From Sphingobacterium gobiense (lineage in GTDB: Bacteria > Bacteroidota > Bacteroidia > Sphingobacteriales > Sphingobacteriaceae): a DNA stretch of 64,000 nucleotides. Position numbers and translations under genes: made by a program. This document shows, in pieces, positions 52,172-61,769 of the stretch (position 1 is the first letter of the stretch; every line of letters starts with the position of its first letter). Below the pieces are notes generated by a model. The model was not told the origin of the DNA. It made no database searches and worked only from the letters and a program-made list of their open reading frames with translations. The stretch covers positions 186,001 through 250,000 of the forward strand of contig NZ_PVBS01000001.1 in assembly GCF_002980575.1 (NCBI RefSeq). The letters run 5' to 3'.

Positions 52172-53050
52172 GTGAGATACGGAGCTATAGATATCGGATC
52201 TAACGCCGTTAGATTATTAATTGCGGAAGTGAATACGGAAACAAAGCCAGTTCAGTTTAAAAAAGAAGCGCTTATTCGAGTACCCTTACGTCTAGGAGAC
52301 GATGCGTTTATAGATCAGCATATATCAAAGCCGAAATTTGATAATATGGTGAAAACTATGCAAGCTTTTCGTAATCTCATGGATGTCTACCGTGTTTCTG
52401 ACTATATGGCTTGTGCGACTTCTGCCATGCGGGACGCGAACAACGGAGCAGATATAGCGGCGGCGTGTAAAAAAGTAGGGATTGACATCCAAATTATAGG
52501 CGGTAGCCACGAAGCCAAAATAATCTATAATAGCCACCTCCAAGATAAGATGGATACCGGTAGGGTGTATCTCTATATTGATGTTGGGGGAGGGAGCACG
52601 GAGATTTCTCTTTTTGCAAATGGGAAGTTAGTCGCTTCACAGTCTTTTAATCTGGGAACTATTCGTATATTGGATAACCAAGATAAACCTGAAACTTGGG
52701 AAAATATGAAATTATGGATAAAGGAGCACACAAAAGCATATAAACATATATATGGTATCGGAACAGGAGGGAATATAAATAAACTTTCAAGGATTGCCAA
52801 TGATAAAGCTGACAAGCCGATGTCCTATGCAAAGCTTAGGGCAATTTATCAGCATTTGAATGCGTATTCCCTAAAAGATCGTATTCATGTGTTGGGATTA
52901 AAGCAAGATAGGGCAGATGTTATTATTCCGGCCGCGGAGATTTTTCTGACCATAATGAAAGTAGCGCGATTAAAGAATATTGTAGCACCGAGGGTCGGTT
53001 TAGTTGATGGTATTATTCAGACTTTGATAGACAATAACTTAGCAAAATAA
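52172..53050 (+). CDS. Ppx/GppA-family phosphatase (exopolyphosphatase-like)
   Basis: A 292-residue sugar-kinase/actin-fold phosphatase starting with GTG. Motifs are YGAIDIGSNAVRLLIAEV (phosphate 1), CATSAMRDANNG, YLYIDVGGGSTEISLF (phosphate 2) and the late GIGTGGNINKLSRIA. This is the short form without the C-terminal HD domain of E. coli Ppx. It hydrolyses polyphosphate or pppGpp; which one cannot be decided here. Alkaline phosphatase lies just beyond the tRNA gene, a possible phosphate theme. Confidence 0.92.
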   Translation: MRYGAIDIGSNAVRLLIAEVNTETKPVQFKKEALIRVPLRLGDDAFIDQHISKPKFDNMVKTMQAFRNLMDVYRVSDYMACATSAMRDANNGADIAAACKKVGIDIQIIGGSHEAKIIYNSHLQDKMDTGRVYLYIDVGGGSTEISLFANGKLVASQSFNLGTIRILDNQDKPETWENMKLWIKEHTKAYKHIYGIGTGGNINKLSRIANDKADKPMSYAKLRAIYQHLNAYSLKDRIHVLGLKQDRADVIIPAAEIFLTIMKVARLKNIVAPRVGLVDGIIQTLIDNNLAK

Positions 53051-53096
53051 AGTGTAAAATTCGGTAAAAACCTTTCTCTAATGAGTTAAAAAGCAT

Positions 53097-53104
53097 TACT
53101 TTTG
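53097..53104 (+). promoter_or_regulatory. -7 box for tRNA-Leu
   Basis: TACTTTTG fits TAnnTTTG, ten bases before the mature tRNA 5' end. Confidence 0.55.
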
Positions 53105-53114
53105 TTCACGCAAT

Positions 53115-53198
53115 GCCCAGGTGGCGAAATTGGTAGACGCACCATCTTGAGGGGGTGGCGCTCGCAAGGGCGTGGCAGTTCGAATCTGCTCCTGGGCA
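53115..53198 (+). tRNA. tRNA-Leu (anticodon GAG)
   Basis: An 84-base class II tRNA. The acceptor stem GCCCAGG pairs with CCTGGGC. The D-arm is GGCGAAATTGGTAGACGC. The anticodon stem CCATC/GGTGG holds loop TTGAGGG with anticodon GAG at 53149-53151. A variable arm of leucine type (CGCTCGCAAGGGCG) and T-arm with GGTTCGAA-like GTTCGAATC follow. CCA is not encoded and must be added after transcription. Confidence 0.97.
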
Positions 53199-53208
53199 CT
53201 ATATTGAT

Positions 53209-53246
53209 AAGAGAGGCTTACATCATTGAGCCTCTCTTATTTTTTT
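53209..53246 (+). terminator. Terminator after tRNA-Leu
   Basis: AAGAGAGGCT (53209-53218) pairs perfectly with AGCCTCTCTT (53229-53238), followed by a T-run. It also faces the end of the convergent alkaline phosphatase gene. Confidence 0.85.
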
Positions 53247-53252
53247 AATAAT

Positions 53253-54665
53253 TTATGCCTGTACTCCCGTAGTGTGCAACATAAAGTTGTGTAACTCAAT
53301 ATTCTTGATGAACGGTTTTAAATCTTCACTACCAGGGCCGTACATCGCTAATTCTACATAATCAGCAGAGTGATCCATGGAAGCCCAGCCGATAGACAAG
53401 TGCTTTCTTTGATATTGGGCAAGTTGTTGGAACGGCAACCGTCTAGGATTGTAAAGCCCTTCACCGTCTAACTGTTCATAATGGCTCAATAACGCTTTCG
53501 CTTCATCCGTCGCAATCGCATAACCTTGTGCGAATTCTATACGCTCGATCAGACGTGCAGCGGAGTAGCTTTGGTCTACACCGTTCAATATCCAATCATT
53601 AGTATGCTTAAATGTTTGTATACGATCAAAGTTGTTATTGGCATCAGCTCCAGAGAACAGCCCTGGGTTGGCATTACCATGATCGGTCGTAATGATTACT
53701 AAAGTTTCTTTATCCGCTTCCGCAAATGCAATTGCTTCGCCTACGGCATCATCAAACGCTAACTGGTCGTAAATGAGCCCACCCGGATCGTTCGCATGTG
53801 CTGCCCAGTCGACTTTGCCGCCTTCGACCTGCAGTACAAAACCGTTTTTGTTCTTTTTTAGTTGTTGGATAGCTGTTTTTGTCATCTCCGCCAAGCTCGG
53901 TGTTTTGGCCGTGAGTACAGCATCATTTTCTCGATCCAGCGCATAAGGCAGACCACCGTCATGAAAAACACCCATAATTGGCTTGTTCTCTTGGAAGGTA
54001 AGCTTATTCATGTCATCGCGGTTTTTCAAAACGGTGAAGCCAGCCTGCTGATATTTTGTGAAAAGGTCTTGCTTGTCAGATCGCTTATTAGCACCAAAAA
54101 ATTCCTGTCCGCCACCCATCATGACGTCAAAACCTAAATCCATATACTGGAGCGCAATAGCGGGTTCGGCCGACCGCTTTGCGCTATTCACACAGAAACC
54201 TGCTGGCGTAGCGTGGGTGATGGTTACACTTGTTACACAGCCAACGGATTTTCCGGCAGTTTTAAATTTTTGTAGAATAGGTTTGTTGAACGATCCATCG
54301 GCGTTAACATTGAGGGAACCGTTTGGTACCCGAACGCCACCACCCCAAGAGGAACTTGCCGCCGCAGAGTCTGTAATCAGCGAATTCGCGGAAGCTGTAT
54401 CCATCAATGCGCGACGCACTTTATTATGCGAATAAAGTGATAACCAGTTGCTTTTACGGCCTTCTTTACGTTGGCGCATCATGTCAGCCATGTTTAATGT
54501 GCCGATACTCATACCGTCACTTACCATAAATATAATATTTTTGGCCCTACCAGCGTTTACTAACGTTTCATCAGTAAAACGTCCGGCGAAAGAAGAAAAA
54601 GGGGATAAAACCGAAGCGCCTATAGCGCCTAATGCGGTTTTTTTAAAAAAATCTCTACGTCTCAT
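53253..54665 (-). CDS. Tat-exported alkaline phosphatase
   Basis: A 470-residue enzyme with a twin-arginine signal (MRRRDFFKKTALGAIGAS), so it is exported folded. Active-site parts of the PhoA family: metal Asp50 in IIFMVSDGMSIG, nucleophile Ser100 in LITDSAAASSSWGGG, VTITHATPAGFC, QVEGGKVDWAAHANDPGG and VIITTDHGN. Phosphate is released from organic esters in the periplasm. It is convergent with tRNA-Leu. No pho box is obvious to me upstream. Confidence 0.94.
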   Translation of the reverse strand: MRRRDFFKKTALGAIGASVLSPFSSFAGRFTDETLVNAGRAKNIIFMVSDGMSIGTLNMADMMRQRKEGRKSNWLSLYSHNKVRRALMDTASANSLITDSAAASSSWGGGVRVPNGSLNVNADGSFNKPILQKFKTAGKSVGCVTSVTITHATPAGFCVNSAKRSAEPAIALQYMDLGFDVMMGGGQEFFGANKRSDKQDLFTKYQQAGFTVLKNRDDMNKLTFQENKPIMGVFHDGGLPYALDRENDAVLTAKTPSLAEMTKTAIQQLKKNKNGFVLQVEGGKVDWAAHANDPGGLIYDQLAFDDAVGEAIAFAEADKETLVIITTDHGNANPGLFSGADANNNFDRIQTFKHTNDWILNGVDQSYSAARLIERIEFAQGYAIATDEAKALLSHYEQLDGEGLYNPRRLPFQQLAQYQRKHLSIGWASMDHSADYVELAMYGPGSEDLKPFIKNIELHNFMLHTTGVQA

Positions 54666-54834
54666 GTATTCTTATGTACTTTATTCGGTGCCCTTCGAGA
54701 GATGGACAAATCAAGACACAAAGCTAGGTGATTTGAGGAAAGCGGGTGTTCTCTTTAGTTTAATTTATTGTTAATTATTTGTAGGCTGTTGCTTTTGTGT
54801 TGCAATTGTCGAGAGCTGTCCTCTTCAAGCACAC

Positions 54835-55686
54835 CTATTCGTTGTATATCGCCATAATAGGGACGTCTATGCTACGTAGCAAATCTTGCGTGAGACTGAA
54901 TGAAAAAAGACGTTGGTAGAAATTTCGCTTGTGGTTAACCAGGCAAACCATATCAATATTATTGGTTTTACAATAGTCAGCAAGAGAAGCCTTTAAATTG
55001 ATTGTGTCAATAGACTGGAAATGTACATCTTCTTTGGTGCCGTTAAAATGCAGCGACTCTTTAAATCGGTCCATTAGTGGTACGATGGATTCGCCGTGTG
55101 CTAAATCAAAGTGCAATACATGTAGTTTCGCTTCAAATTCTTCACATATTTTTACGATTTGAGCGAGGGGGCCTTTCTCATCTTCTCTATAATCTACCAA
55201 AAAAACAATATTATTGATGTCGCCATCGAAAGACGCCCGTTCGGGGATAGCAATGACCGGCTTGTTGATTTCTTCGAGAATAACAGAGGTGTTTGTTTTC
55301 ATAAAAACGTCAAACATTCCCATTTTTATGGCTTGTGTCCCCATCATAACTAGCTCTATCTTATCTTCCTTACGTCGAACATAGGCTTTGAAAGTCTCTA
55401 TAAACGGACCTTCCTCTACGACATATTTAACTTTGACACCTTCCCGATTAGCATACAGCTTATCAATTAGTTTCTCAAATGGGGGGAACTTATCTTTTTT
55501 AGAACGGAAGTTTTCAATATCGACTTTTTCATATATCGCTTGGGTTTCCTCATCAATTTCTGCTCCAGGCAGAAAGCAGTGATAAACGATTAGCTTCACC
55601 TGAATTTTTTCTGCATATTTAAGGGCATAATCGAATGCATTGAGGGATGCTTGAGAAAAATCAGTTGGGAAGAGTATGCTTTTCAT
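54835..55686 (-). CDS. Universal stress protein with two UspA domains
   Basis: About 283 residues. The first UspA domain starts MKSILFPTDFSQASLNAFDY and ends near residue 150 with SVILEEINKPVIAIP. The second (about 160-283) starts NNIVFLVDYREDE and ends RSIDVPIMAIYNE. The ATP-binding glycine-rich loop is only partly present (VMMGTQAIKMG), so nucleotide binding is uncertain. The ATG at 55686 is chosen over an upstream extension that overlaps the neighbouring gene. It is downstream of the PiT-like gene on the same strand. Confidence 0.88.
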   Translation of the reverse strand: MKSILFPTDFSQASLNAFDYALKYAEKIQVKLIVYHCFLPGAEIDEETQAIYEKVDIENFRSKKDKFPPFEKLIDKLYANREGVKVKYVVEEGPFIETFKAYVRRKEDKIELVMMGTQAIKMGMFDVFMKTNTSVILEEINKPVIAIPERASFDGDINNIVFLVDYREDEKGPLAQIVKICEEFEAKLHVLHFDLAHGESIVPLMDRFKESLHFNGTKEDVHFQSIDTINLKASLADYCKTNNIDMVCLVNHKRNFYQRLFSFSLTQDLLRSIDVPIMAIYNE

Positions 55687-55735
55687 AATAATGTTAGATA
55701 AAGATTTATAAGTTCGTTTTTTTAATCGTTTTTCG

Positions 55736-56695
55736 CTACCTCGCTGCGAGGTAACGAACCATATACACGAGAACAATACTGACGATCAAACCAATAATCA
55801 CTTTTACTAAATCCATGCCAAGGTTTCTAAACATGGCTTTACGATTTTCTTTTTTTCGCAACATGAAGTTGATTGCGATTTCCCGTCCGGCCAAAATACC
55901 GATAAACACCCAGGTTGTACTCATCGGAACGTTGTTCAGTTCTTTAAAGAAGAACAGGATAATACCGTAGGCAAAATCGATGATAGTTGCCGAACGGATA
56001 TCAACCGTGTTGGTCTTAGACCGTACAATATTTTGAATGGCGCCACCTCTCGTTGCGATAATGTAAGCCAATAAACCAAGTAGTACGACAAGAGACAAGG
56101 CAAGTTGCCACCCATTGAGATTTCTCGGAAGATATACGTAAATATTTGCAAAATCCTGTATTAGCCATTGCGACCAAAGGAAACCGGTAGATCCCCATTG
56201 GAGTGCTGTCCAAACCTCGGTTTGCCGGCGGGTAATTGGATTTTCGATAAATTTTCGCTCCAATATCTTTGAAATGGCTAAGTACAGGACGATCGCTGCT
56301 CCAAAGGCTACAGCATAACCAGAAACTGACTTTAGCACCATTTTGTTCAGATTTTCGGGGTTAAAAAAAGTAAGTATAAGAAAGGAGGTACTAACCGGAA
56401 TACCCGTTCGGGTAAGGAGCATCAGGATAACGGGCGGCAGCAAGAAATACCACGCGAAGGGATCTGGCAATGGATATTTTTCGAGTCTACCGTAGGAAAC
56501 ATCACCATTGTAGTTTATATATCCAATGATGAGGGTGATTGATAATATACCTCCAGCGAACAGCCATAATACCCACCATTTTTTTCGTTCATTGGAACTT
56601 AAAAATGTACCTAACGTCTGTATAGTATCGTTACCAACGACGGAATAAGCGGCCAATACGAAACCCAAGTACATTACTATTGCAGAAATATCCAT
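55736..56695 (-). CDS. PiT-like inner-membrane transporter
   Basis: About 319 residues with roughly nine hydrophobic segments. Two repeats resemble the signatures of the inorganic-phosphate (PiT) family: VVGNDTIQTLGTFLSSNE near the N-terminus (family GANDxANxxGT) and NVPMSTTWVFIGILAGREI near the C-terminus (family VPVSTTH...G). Both are degenerate, and TGIPVSTSFLIL is a further internal copy. Phosphate transport is therefore only probable. The ATG at 56695 is used. It sits upstream of the universal stress gene and within 2 kb of alkaline phosphatase. Confidence 0.6.
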   Translation of the reverse strand: MDISAIVMYLGFVLAAYSVVGNDTIQTLGTFLSSNERKKWWVLWLFAGGILSITLIIGYINYNGDVSYGRLEKYPLPDPFAWYFLLPPVILMLLTRTGIPVSTSFLILTFFNPENLNKMVLKSVSGYAVAFGAAIVLYLAISKILERKFIENPITRRQTEVWTALQWGSTGFLWSQWLIQDFANIYVYLPRNLNGWQLALSLVVLLGLLAYIIATRGGAIQNIVRSKTNTVDIRSATIIDFAYGIILFFFKELNNVPMSTTWVFIGILAGREIAINFMLRKKENRKAMFRNLGMDLVKVIIGLIVSIVLVYMVRYLAAR

Positions 56696-56840
56696 CTTGC
56701 TTGTATTTATATTACGGGTGGCAAGTGACACAATTTATGTTAACTTACTGTTAACTTTATGTTGTTTTTTTGTGTTTTGCTGTGAGTCACGACAACTGAG
56801 CAATAACGTATGTGCGAAGGGACATGCTAACTTAATGGCA

Positions 56841-57635
56841 TCACAAGTTATTCGCCTTGACCGTGATTTCGGCGATGTCAAGAATCTCGATTTGTTCTTC
56901 CTTTTCTTTGGTTTTGACTCCATCCCGTAGCATTGTCATACAGAACGGACAAGCGGCAGCAACGATGGTCGCCCCCGATTCAATGACATCTTCCACACGT
57001 TCGACGTTGATGTCTTTTTTGCCCCGTTCAGGTTCTTTGAACATTTGTGCTCCACCTGCGCCACAACACAATCCGTTGCTCCTACAGCGTTTTAGTTCGA
57101 CCAAATCTGCGTCAAGCACTTCCAATACTTGTCGGGGCGCTTCATAGACTTCATTGGCACGACCTAAATAACAAGGATCGTGGTAGGTGATGCGTTTTCC
57201 TTTAAATTCGTTTCCATCGGCGGGTTTGAGTTTTCCTTCGGCTATCATCGACTGGATGAGTTGGGTGTGATGAATAACTTCGAAATTCCCACCTAAATCA
57301 GGATATTCATTTTTAATTGTATTGAAGCAATGTGGGCAGGCTGTGACGATTTTCGTTATTTCGTATCCATTTAATACCTCTATATTCATCATTGCCTGCA
57401 TTTGAAAGAGAAACTCGTTTCCGGCTCTTTTTGCCGGATCGCCCGTACAATTTTCTTCTATACCCAAAATGGCGTATTTAACACCTACGTGCTGTAAAAT
57501 TTTACAGATGGATTTTGTGATACGTTGAGCACGTTCATCGAAACTGCCGGCACATCCGACCCAAAACAAAATATCTGGACGTTCGCCTTTTGCTGCCATT
57601 TCTGCTACAGTAGGAATATGAAAAGTTGTTTCCAT
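56841..57635 (-). CDS. (Fe-S)-binding protein with CCG domains (HdrB-like)
   Basis: A 264-residue cytosolic protein with two cysteine-rich CCG-type regions: LFWVGCAGSFDERAQR...ENCTGDPAKR...VTACPHCFNT in the first half, and YHDPCYLGRANEVYEAPRQV...GLCCGAGGAQ...AAACPFCMTML in the second. These bind a special 4Fe-4S cluster in HdrB, GlpC and lactate-oxidase subunits. It is paired with the membrane Fe-S protein just upstream (8-base gap). Together they likely pass electrons between a soluble dehydrogenase and quinone; the donor is not known. Confidence 0.9.
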   Translation of the reverse strand: METTFHIPTVAEMAAKGERPDILFWVGCAGSFDERAQRITKSICKILQHVGVKYAILGIEENCTGDPAKRAGNEFLFQMQAMMNIEVLNGYEITKIVTACPHCFNTIKNEYPDLGGNFEVIHHTQLIQSMIAEGKLKPADGNEFKGKRITYHDPCYLGRANEVYEAPRQVLEVLDADLVELKRCRSNGLCCGAGGAQMFKEPERGKKDINVERVEDVIESGATIVAAACPFCMTMLRDGVKTKEKEEQIEILDIAEITVKANNL

Positions 57636-57643
57636 GAGCTTTT

Positions 57644-58936
57644 TTATTGATTTATCCAGTTAGCGCGATCGGCTTGCGCGTATTTCCAAGGTGCCCCGTT
57701 ATTTTCCAAGTTGCCAAACATCGCGTTAATATTTGCAGGAGCCCTTGATTCTTCCATCACAGCGTACTGGCGTAATCCAATAATAATTTCCAAAGGATCG
57801 ATATTAACGGGACATGCTTCCACACAGGCGTTGCACGTTGTGCATGCCCATATCTCCTCTCTCATGATATAGGTATCGATCAATGACTTGTTATCGTCTT
57901 GAAAATCTCCGTTTTTCACTATATTTTGCCCTACTTCCGCTAACCGGTCACGCGTGTCCATCATGATTTTACGAGGTGACAATAGCTTACCTGTGATATT
58001 GGCAGGACAAGCTGCGGTACAACGGCCACATTCGGTGCAGGTATATGCATCTAATAGGTTCTTCCAAGTTAGATCTTGTACATCCTTAACACCAAACCGG
58101 CTAACTTCGCCTGTAGGTGGCGGGATTGACGGATTTAGCATCGCCTTCACTTCGTTGGTTACAGTGGGCATATTGTTAAATTTACCTTTTGGTTCCAACT
58201 TTGAAAAATAAGTATTCGGGAATGCTAGAATAATATGCAAATGCTTTGATATAGGGAGGTAGTTTAAGAAAGCTAATACGCCGATAATATGAAACCACCA
58301 AGAGAACCGCTCTAGTGCTACCAACGTAGAAGCAGATTCAGGCAATAGCGGAAGTAAAAATTGACTTACTGGAAACGCGCCTGCATGGTGATAGTCCGGA
58401 TGACTAAGTTGTTGAAGTCTAAAGTCGGCAGCATTCATGAAAAGAAATGCCGTCATAAGTAGTATTTCCGCAATTAAGATAAGATTAGCATCTGTCCTTG
58501 GCCAGTTTTTAAGCTCTCTGCCACCAAAACGGTAGATACGCAGCGCGTTCCGTCTAATAAGAAAAATAACACAGCTAAGCAGCACAGCGAAAGCTAGCCA
58601 CTCGAAGCTATATATAAGTCCGCTATAAGCCGCTCCTAAAGGAGAAAACACCCGATGTGTACCGAATAATCCATCGATAACGATTTCAAGCATCTCAATA
58701 TTGATAATGCAGAAACCTAAATATACACATAGATGCAATAGGGCGGGAAGGGGCTTCTTGAACATCTTTTTTTGTCCGAAAGCAACCAGAAGCATCAGTT
58801 TCAAGCGTTCGATCGGTCTGTCGCTCCGATCTACAGCTTTGCCGAGCTTAATATTTTTATAGATGCGGCGAGTGTTTCTAGCGAAAATCACTACAGCGAC
58901 TGTGAACAAACAAAAGAAGATGATTTGACCCATCAT
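57644..58936 (-). CDS. Membrane-bound 4Fe-4S protein (HdrC/NarI-like fusion)
   Basis: A 430-residue protein. The N-terminal 250 residues hold about five to six membrane helices of the NarI/cytochrome-b type. The C-terminal part has two 4Fe-4S motifs, CTECGRCTAACPANITG and CTTCNACVEACPVNI. This layout is common in Bacteroidota beside an HdrB-like partner and is thought to be a quinone-linked electron-transfer module. ATG codons at 58936 and 58933 are both possible starts. A -7 box (TATATTTG, minus strand, 58962-58969) lies about 25 bases upstream. Confidence 0.9.
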   Translation of the reverse strand: MMGQIIFFCLFTVAVVIFARNTRRIYKNIKLGKAVDRSDRPIERLKLMLLVAFGQKKMFKKPLPALLHLCVYLGFCIINIEMLEIVIDGLFGTHRVFSPLGAAYSGLIYSFEWLAFAVLLSCVIFLIRRNALRIYRFGGRELKNWPRTDANLILIAEILLMTAFLFMNAADFRLQQLSHPDYHHAGAFPVSQFLLPLLPESASTLVALERFSWWFHIIGVLAFLNYLPISKHLHIILAFPNTYFSKLEPKGKFNNMPTVTNEVKAMLNPSIPPPTGEVSRFGVKDVQDLTWKNLLDAYTCTECGRCTAACPANITGKLLSPRKIMMDTRDRLAEVGQNIVKNGDFQDDNKSLIDTYIMREEIWACTTCNACVEACPVNIDPLEIIIGLRQYAVMEESRAPANINAMFGNLENNGAPWKYAQADRANWINQ

Positions 58937-59030
58937 AACTATTTTTTAGTTGGTTTCTATACAAATATAACGATACGGTTTATACTATGTTAGCATAATA
59001 CATATTTGGAAAGATTAAAAATAGCGGGTT

Positions 59031-59966
59031 TTATAGTTTGCTCTCTTTTTTTACTTTACGCTTGGTGTTGATGACTTTAGCAGCCTGTGTAATAGCATAT
59101 TGACCCTCCAGGTACTTCACAATCTCGCTGGCGATATCTTTTCCCGTAGCCGTTTCAATACCTTCTAATCCTGGCGATGAATTGACTTCGAGGATGAGCG
59201 GCCCACGCGCGGAGGGGAGCATATCTACACCAGCTACTGTAAGTCCCATGGCTTTTGCTGCGGACACAGCTGTCTGCTTTTCCGTGCGTGTTAGTTTAAC
59301 GATTTCGGCACTTCCGCCGCGGTGGAGATTCGAACGGAATTCACCTTCCTTAGCTGTGCGTTTCATGGCACCTACTACCTTTCCATCCACAACGAATGCC
59401 CGGATATCTGTTCCTTTCGCTTCTTTAATATACTCCTGTATCAGAATATTGTTGCCCAGCCCATAAAATGCTTCGATAACCGAAGAGGCAGCTTTTTTTG
59501 TTTCTGCTAATACCACGCCTATACCCTGGGTGCCTTCCAATAGTTTAATGACTAACGGAGCACCACCGACCATATTGATCAGGTCGTCCACATCGGAAAC
59601 AGAACGTGCAAAACCAGTAATTGGAAGGCCGAGACCTGCACCCGACAAAATTTGCATGCAACGTAGTTTATCGCGAGAACGGGTGATTGCCTGACTCGGA
59701 TTTGCAGACACAACGTTCATTACCTCAAACTGACGCACAATCGCAGAACCGTAGAATGTCAACGACGAACCGATCCGTGGGATAATGGCGTCGATATGGG
59801 ATAAATCTTGCCCTTTGTAATGAATAGTAGGTTTTCCTTGTTGGATACCCACGTAGCATTTGCTGTGATCTATAACTACGCAATGGTGCCCTCGGAATTG
59901 AACGGCTTCGACCAGACGTTTAGTCGAATAGAGGTTTTTGTTTGTTGATAATACAGCAATATTCAC
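59031..59966 (-). CDS. rimK: Ribosomal-protein-S6 modification ATP-grasp ligase RimK
   Basis: A 311-residue ATP-grasp ligase of normal length. Motifs: [20 protein letters not shown] (ATP loop), [20 protein letters not shown] and [17 protein letters not shown] (Mg-binding Asn/Glu). RimK adds glutamate residues to the C-terminus of ribosomal protein S6. The rimB-type protease gene is 56 bases upstream on the same strand, as in the known Rim modification system, and purM precedes that. Confidence 0.93.
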   Translation of the reverse strand: MNIAVLSTNKNLYSTKRLVEAVQFRGHHCVVIDHSKCYVGIQQGKPTIHYKGQDLSHIDAIIPRIGSSLTFYGSAIVRQFEVMNVVSANPSQAITRSRDKLRCMQILSGAGLGLPITGFARSVSDVDDLINMVGGAPLVIKLLEGTQGIGVVLAETKKAASSVIEAFYGLGNNILIQEYIKEAKGTDIRAFVVDGKVVGAMKRTAKEGEFRSNLHRGGSAEIVKLTRTEKQTAVSAAKAMGLTVAGVDMLPSARGPLILEVNSSPGLEGIETATGKDIASEIVKYLEGQYAITQAAKVINTKRKVKKESKL

Positions 59967-60022
59967 TGAAAGTATTTTTTAAAGGTAAAACAGATGAGTC
60001 TAAGATAAGTTTTGGAGTACCA

Positions 60023-60433
60023 CTATATATTCTTTGCCAGGTGGTCTTGTGACACATCAACCAAGAATTTGCCACTAACGAAGTTTCTTCCAAGTAACAT
60101 AGGGTAAGACATCGCAGAACGGTCCCGAACGGATAATTTGATATCAAATAGCTTGTTGAATAATTTTATCTTTGTTATGAAAATATGTCGTGTTTCGGAT
60201 TGTCCGAAAGAGCTTTTCACCACACGTTCCCGATGGATGAGAAAGGTAAAGTCTGGGTGTCCTTGGATAGTACATCGGATATAGCGATGCCCATTTTTTT
60301 CAAAAATTTCAAACCGGTTGCAATGTAATACAGAAGTGTCTGCACCCGTATCCACTTTTGCACAAATGTTGTAGAGCCCCAGTTCGGGGAGATCTACTGT
60401 TTCTATGCGGCCTATGATACGTTTCTCTTGCAT
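60023..60433 (-). CDS. rimB: RimB-like retropepsin-fold protease (ATP-dependent zinc protease family)
   Basis: A 136-residue protein with the aspartic-protease-like signature AKVDTGADTSVLHC near residue 28, the family start IIGRIETVDLPELGLY, and the late LGRNFVSGKFLVDVS. In Pseudomonas RimB works with RimK and cleaves poly-glutamate tails or trims S6 modification. Here it lies between purM and rimK, 38 bases after purM, so the three are probably co-transcribed. Confidence 0.85.
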   Translation of the reverse strand: MQEKRIIGRIETVDLPELGLYNICAKVDTGADTSVLHCNRFEIFEKNGHRYIRCTIQGHPDFTFLIHRERVVKSSFGQSETRHIFITKIKLFNKLFDIKLSVRDRSAMSYPMLLGRNFVSGKFLVDVSQDHLAKNI

Positions 60434-60471
60434 TACTTATCACGATTTCCCGTTTTTTATCAGCACTATCC

Positions 60472-61650
60472 TTATTCGTAAATAAAGGATCCATGTGGCG
60501 AGCGAATAGTTACCTTTTTTGAGGTGGCCTCCTCTACACGACCGATAATTTGTGCTTCAATGCCGAACGATTCGGATATGTTGATGATATCTTCGGCAAT
60601 CTCCTGCGGAACATACAGCTCCATACGATGCCCCATATTAAATACCTTGTACATCTCTTCCCACGGCGTCCCCGATTGTTTTTGAATCAAATCAAATAAA
60701 GGAGGTGTGGGAAATAAATTATCCTTAATGACATGTACACCTTCAATAAAATGCAATACTTTGGTTTGTGCACCACCAGAACAGTGAACCATTCCGTCAA
60801 TTTGTTGACGATATTTGTCGAGAATCGTCTTGATGACGGGAGCATACGTGCGGGTAGGCGAGAGGACAAGCTTGCCGGCAGTTACTTCTTCGTTTTCATT
60901 TACTTTTATTGGATCGGTTAATTTACAACTGCCAGAAAATATTAATTCATAAGGAACAGCAGGATCGTAGCTTTCCGGATACTTTTCAGCTACGTATTTA
61001 TGAAAAACGTCATGGCGGGCCGATGTCAAACCATTGGAGCCCATGCCACCGTTATATTCTTTTTCATAGCTTGCTTGTCCATATGATGCTAATCCTACAA
61101 CAACGTTTCCTGCCTGGATACGGTGATTAGAAATGACATCCTCCCGTTTCATACGGCACGTTACGGTGCTGTCCACAATAATGGTTCGTACCAAATCGCC
61201 TACGTCGGCAGTTTCCCCTCCTGTAGAGTATATGCCAATACCTAGTTGTCTTAATTCGGCGAGAATATCCTCTGTACCGTTAATAATTTCGGCTATTACG
61301 TCACCTGAGATGAGGTTTTTATTGCGTCCGATGGTAGATGACAGTAAAATATTGTCAACTGCACCCACACAAAGAAGATCATCCACGTTCATTATAATGG
61401 CATCTTGGGCAATTCCGCGCCAAACAGAACTGTCTCCGGTTTCTTTCCAATATACATACGCTAGCGAAGATTTAGTGCCAGCACCATCGGCGTGCATGAT
61501 GTTGCACCACGCCTCGTCACCACCCAGTATATCGGGTATGACTTTACAGAAAGCTTTGGGGAATAGCCCCTTGTCAATGTTCTTGATCGCGTTGTGTACA
61601 TCCTCTTTACCTGCGGACACACCCCTCTGGTTGTATTTTAAGTCTGACAT
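60472..61650 (-). CDS. purM: Phosphoribosylformylglycinamidine cyclo-ligase (AIR synthase)
   Basis: A 392-residue AIR-synthase/PurM-type protein. It starts MSDLKYNQRGVSAGKEDVHN and shows the ATP-binding IMHADGAGTKSSLAY, DDLLCVGAVDNILLSSTIGR, the glycine-rich STGGETADVGDLV and FNMGHRMELYVPQE near the end. It is the Bacteroidota form, longer than the 345-residue E. coli enzyme. It makes aminoimidazole ribotide in purine synthesis. The ATG at 61650 is supported by a -7 box nine bases upstream; a 20-codon longer frame would run through that box. Confidence 0.92.
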   Translation of the reverse strand: MSDLKYNQRGVSAGKEDVHNAIKNIDKGLFPKAFCKVIPDILGGDEAWCNIMHADGAGTKSSLAYVYWKETGDSSVWRGIAQDAIIMNVDDLLCVGAVDNILLSSTIGRNKNLISGDVIAEIINGTEDILAELRQLGIGIYSTGGETADVGDLVRTIIVDSTVTCRMKREDVISNHRIQAGNVVVGLASYGQASYEKEYNGGMGSNGLTSARHDVFHKYVAEKYPESYDPAVPYELIFSGSCKLTDPIKVNENEEVTAGKLVLSPTRTYAPVIKTILDKYRQQIDGMVHCSGGAQTKVLHFIEGVHVIKDNLFPTPPLFDLIQKQSGTPWEEMYKVFNMGHRMELYVPQEIAEDIINISESFGIEAQIIGRVEEATSKKVTIRSPHGSFIYE

Positions 61651-61658
61651 CGTATGTG

Positions 61659-61666
61659 CAAAAATA
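61659..61666 (-). promoter_or_regulatory. -7 box abutting purM
   Basis: Minus strand TATTTTTG fits TAnnTTTG and ends nine bases before the purM ATG, so the leader would be only a few bases. Confidence 0.45.
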
Positions 61667-61769
61667 ACAAACCCAATGATATTCCTATAACGGAAAGATA
61701 AAAAGTCCACACATTTCCCACTTCTCTAAGGCTAAGGGTGATTGTTTCGAAATATGAAATATACTAAAC

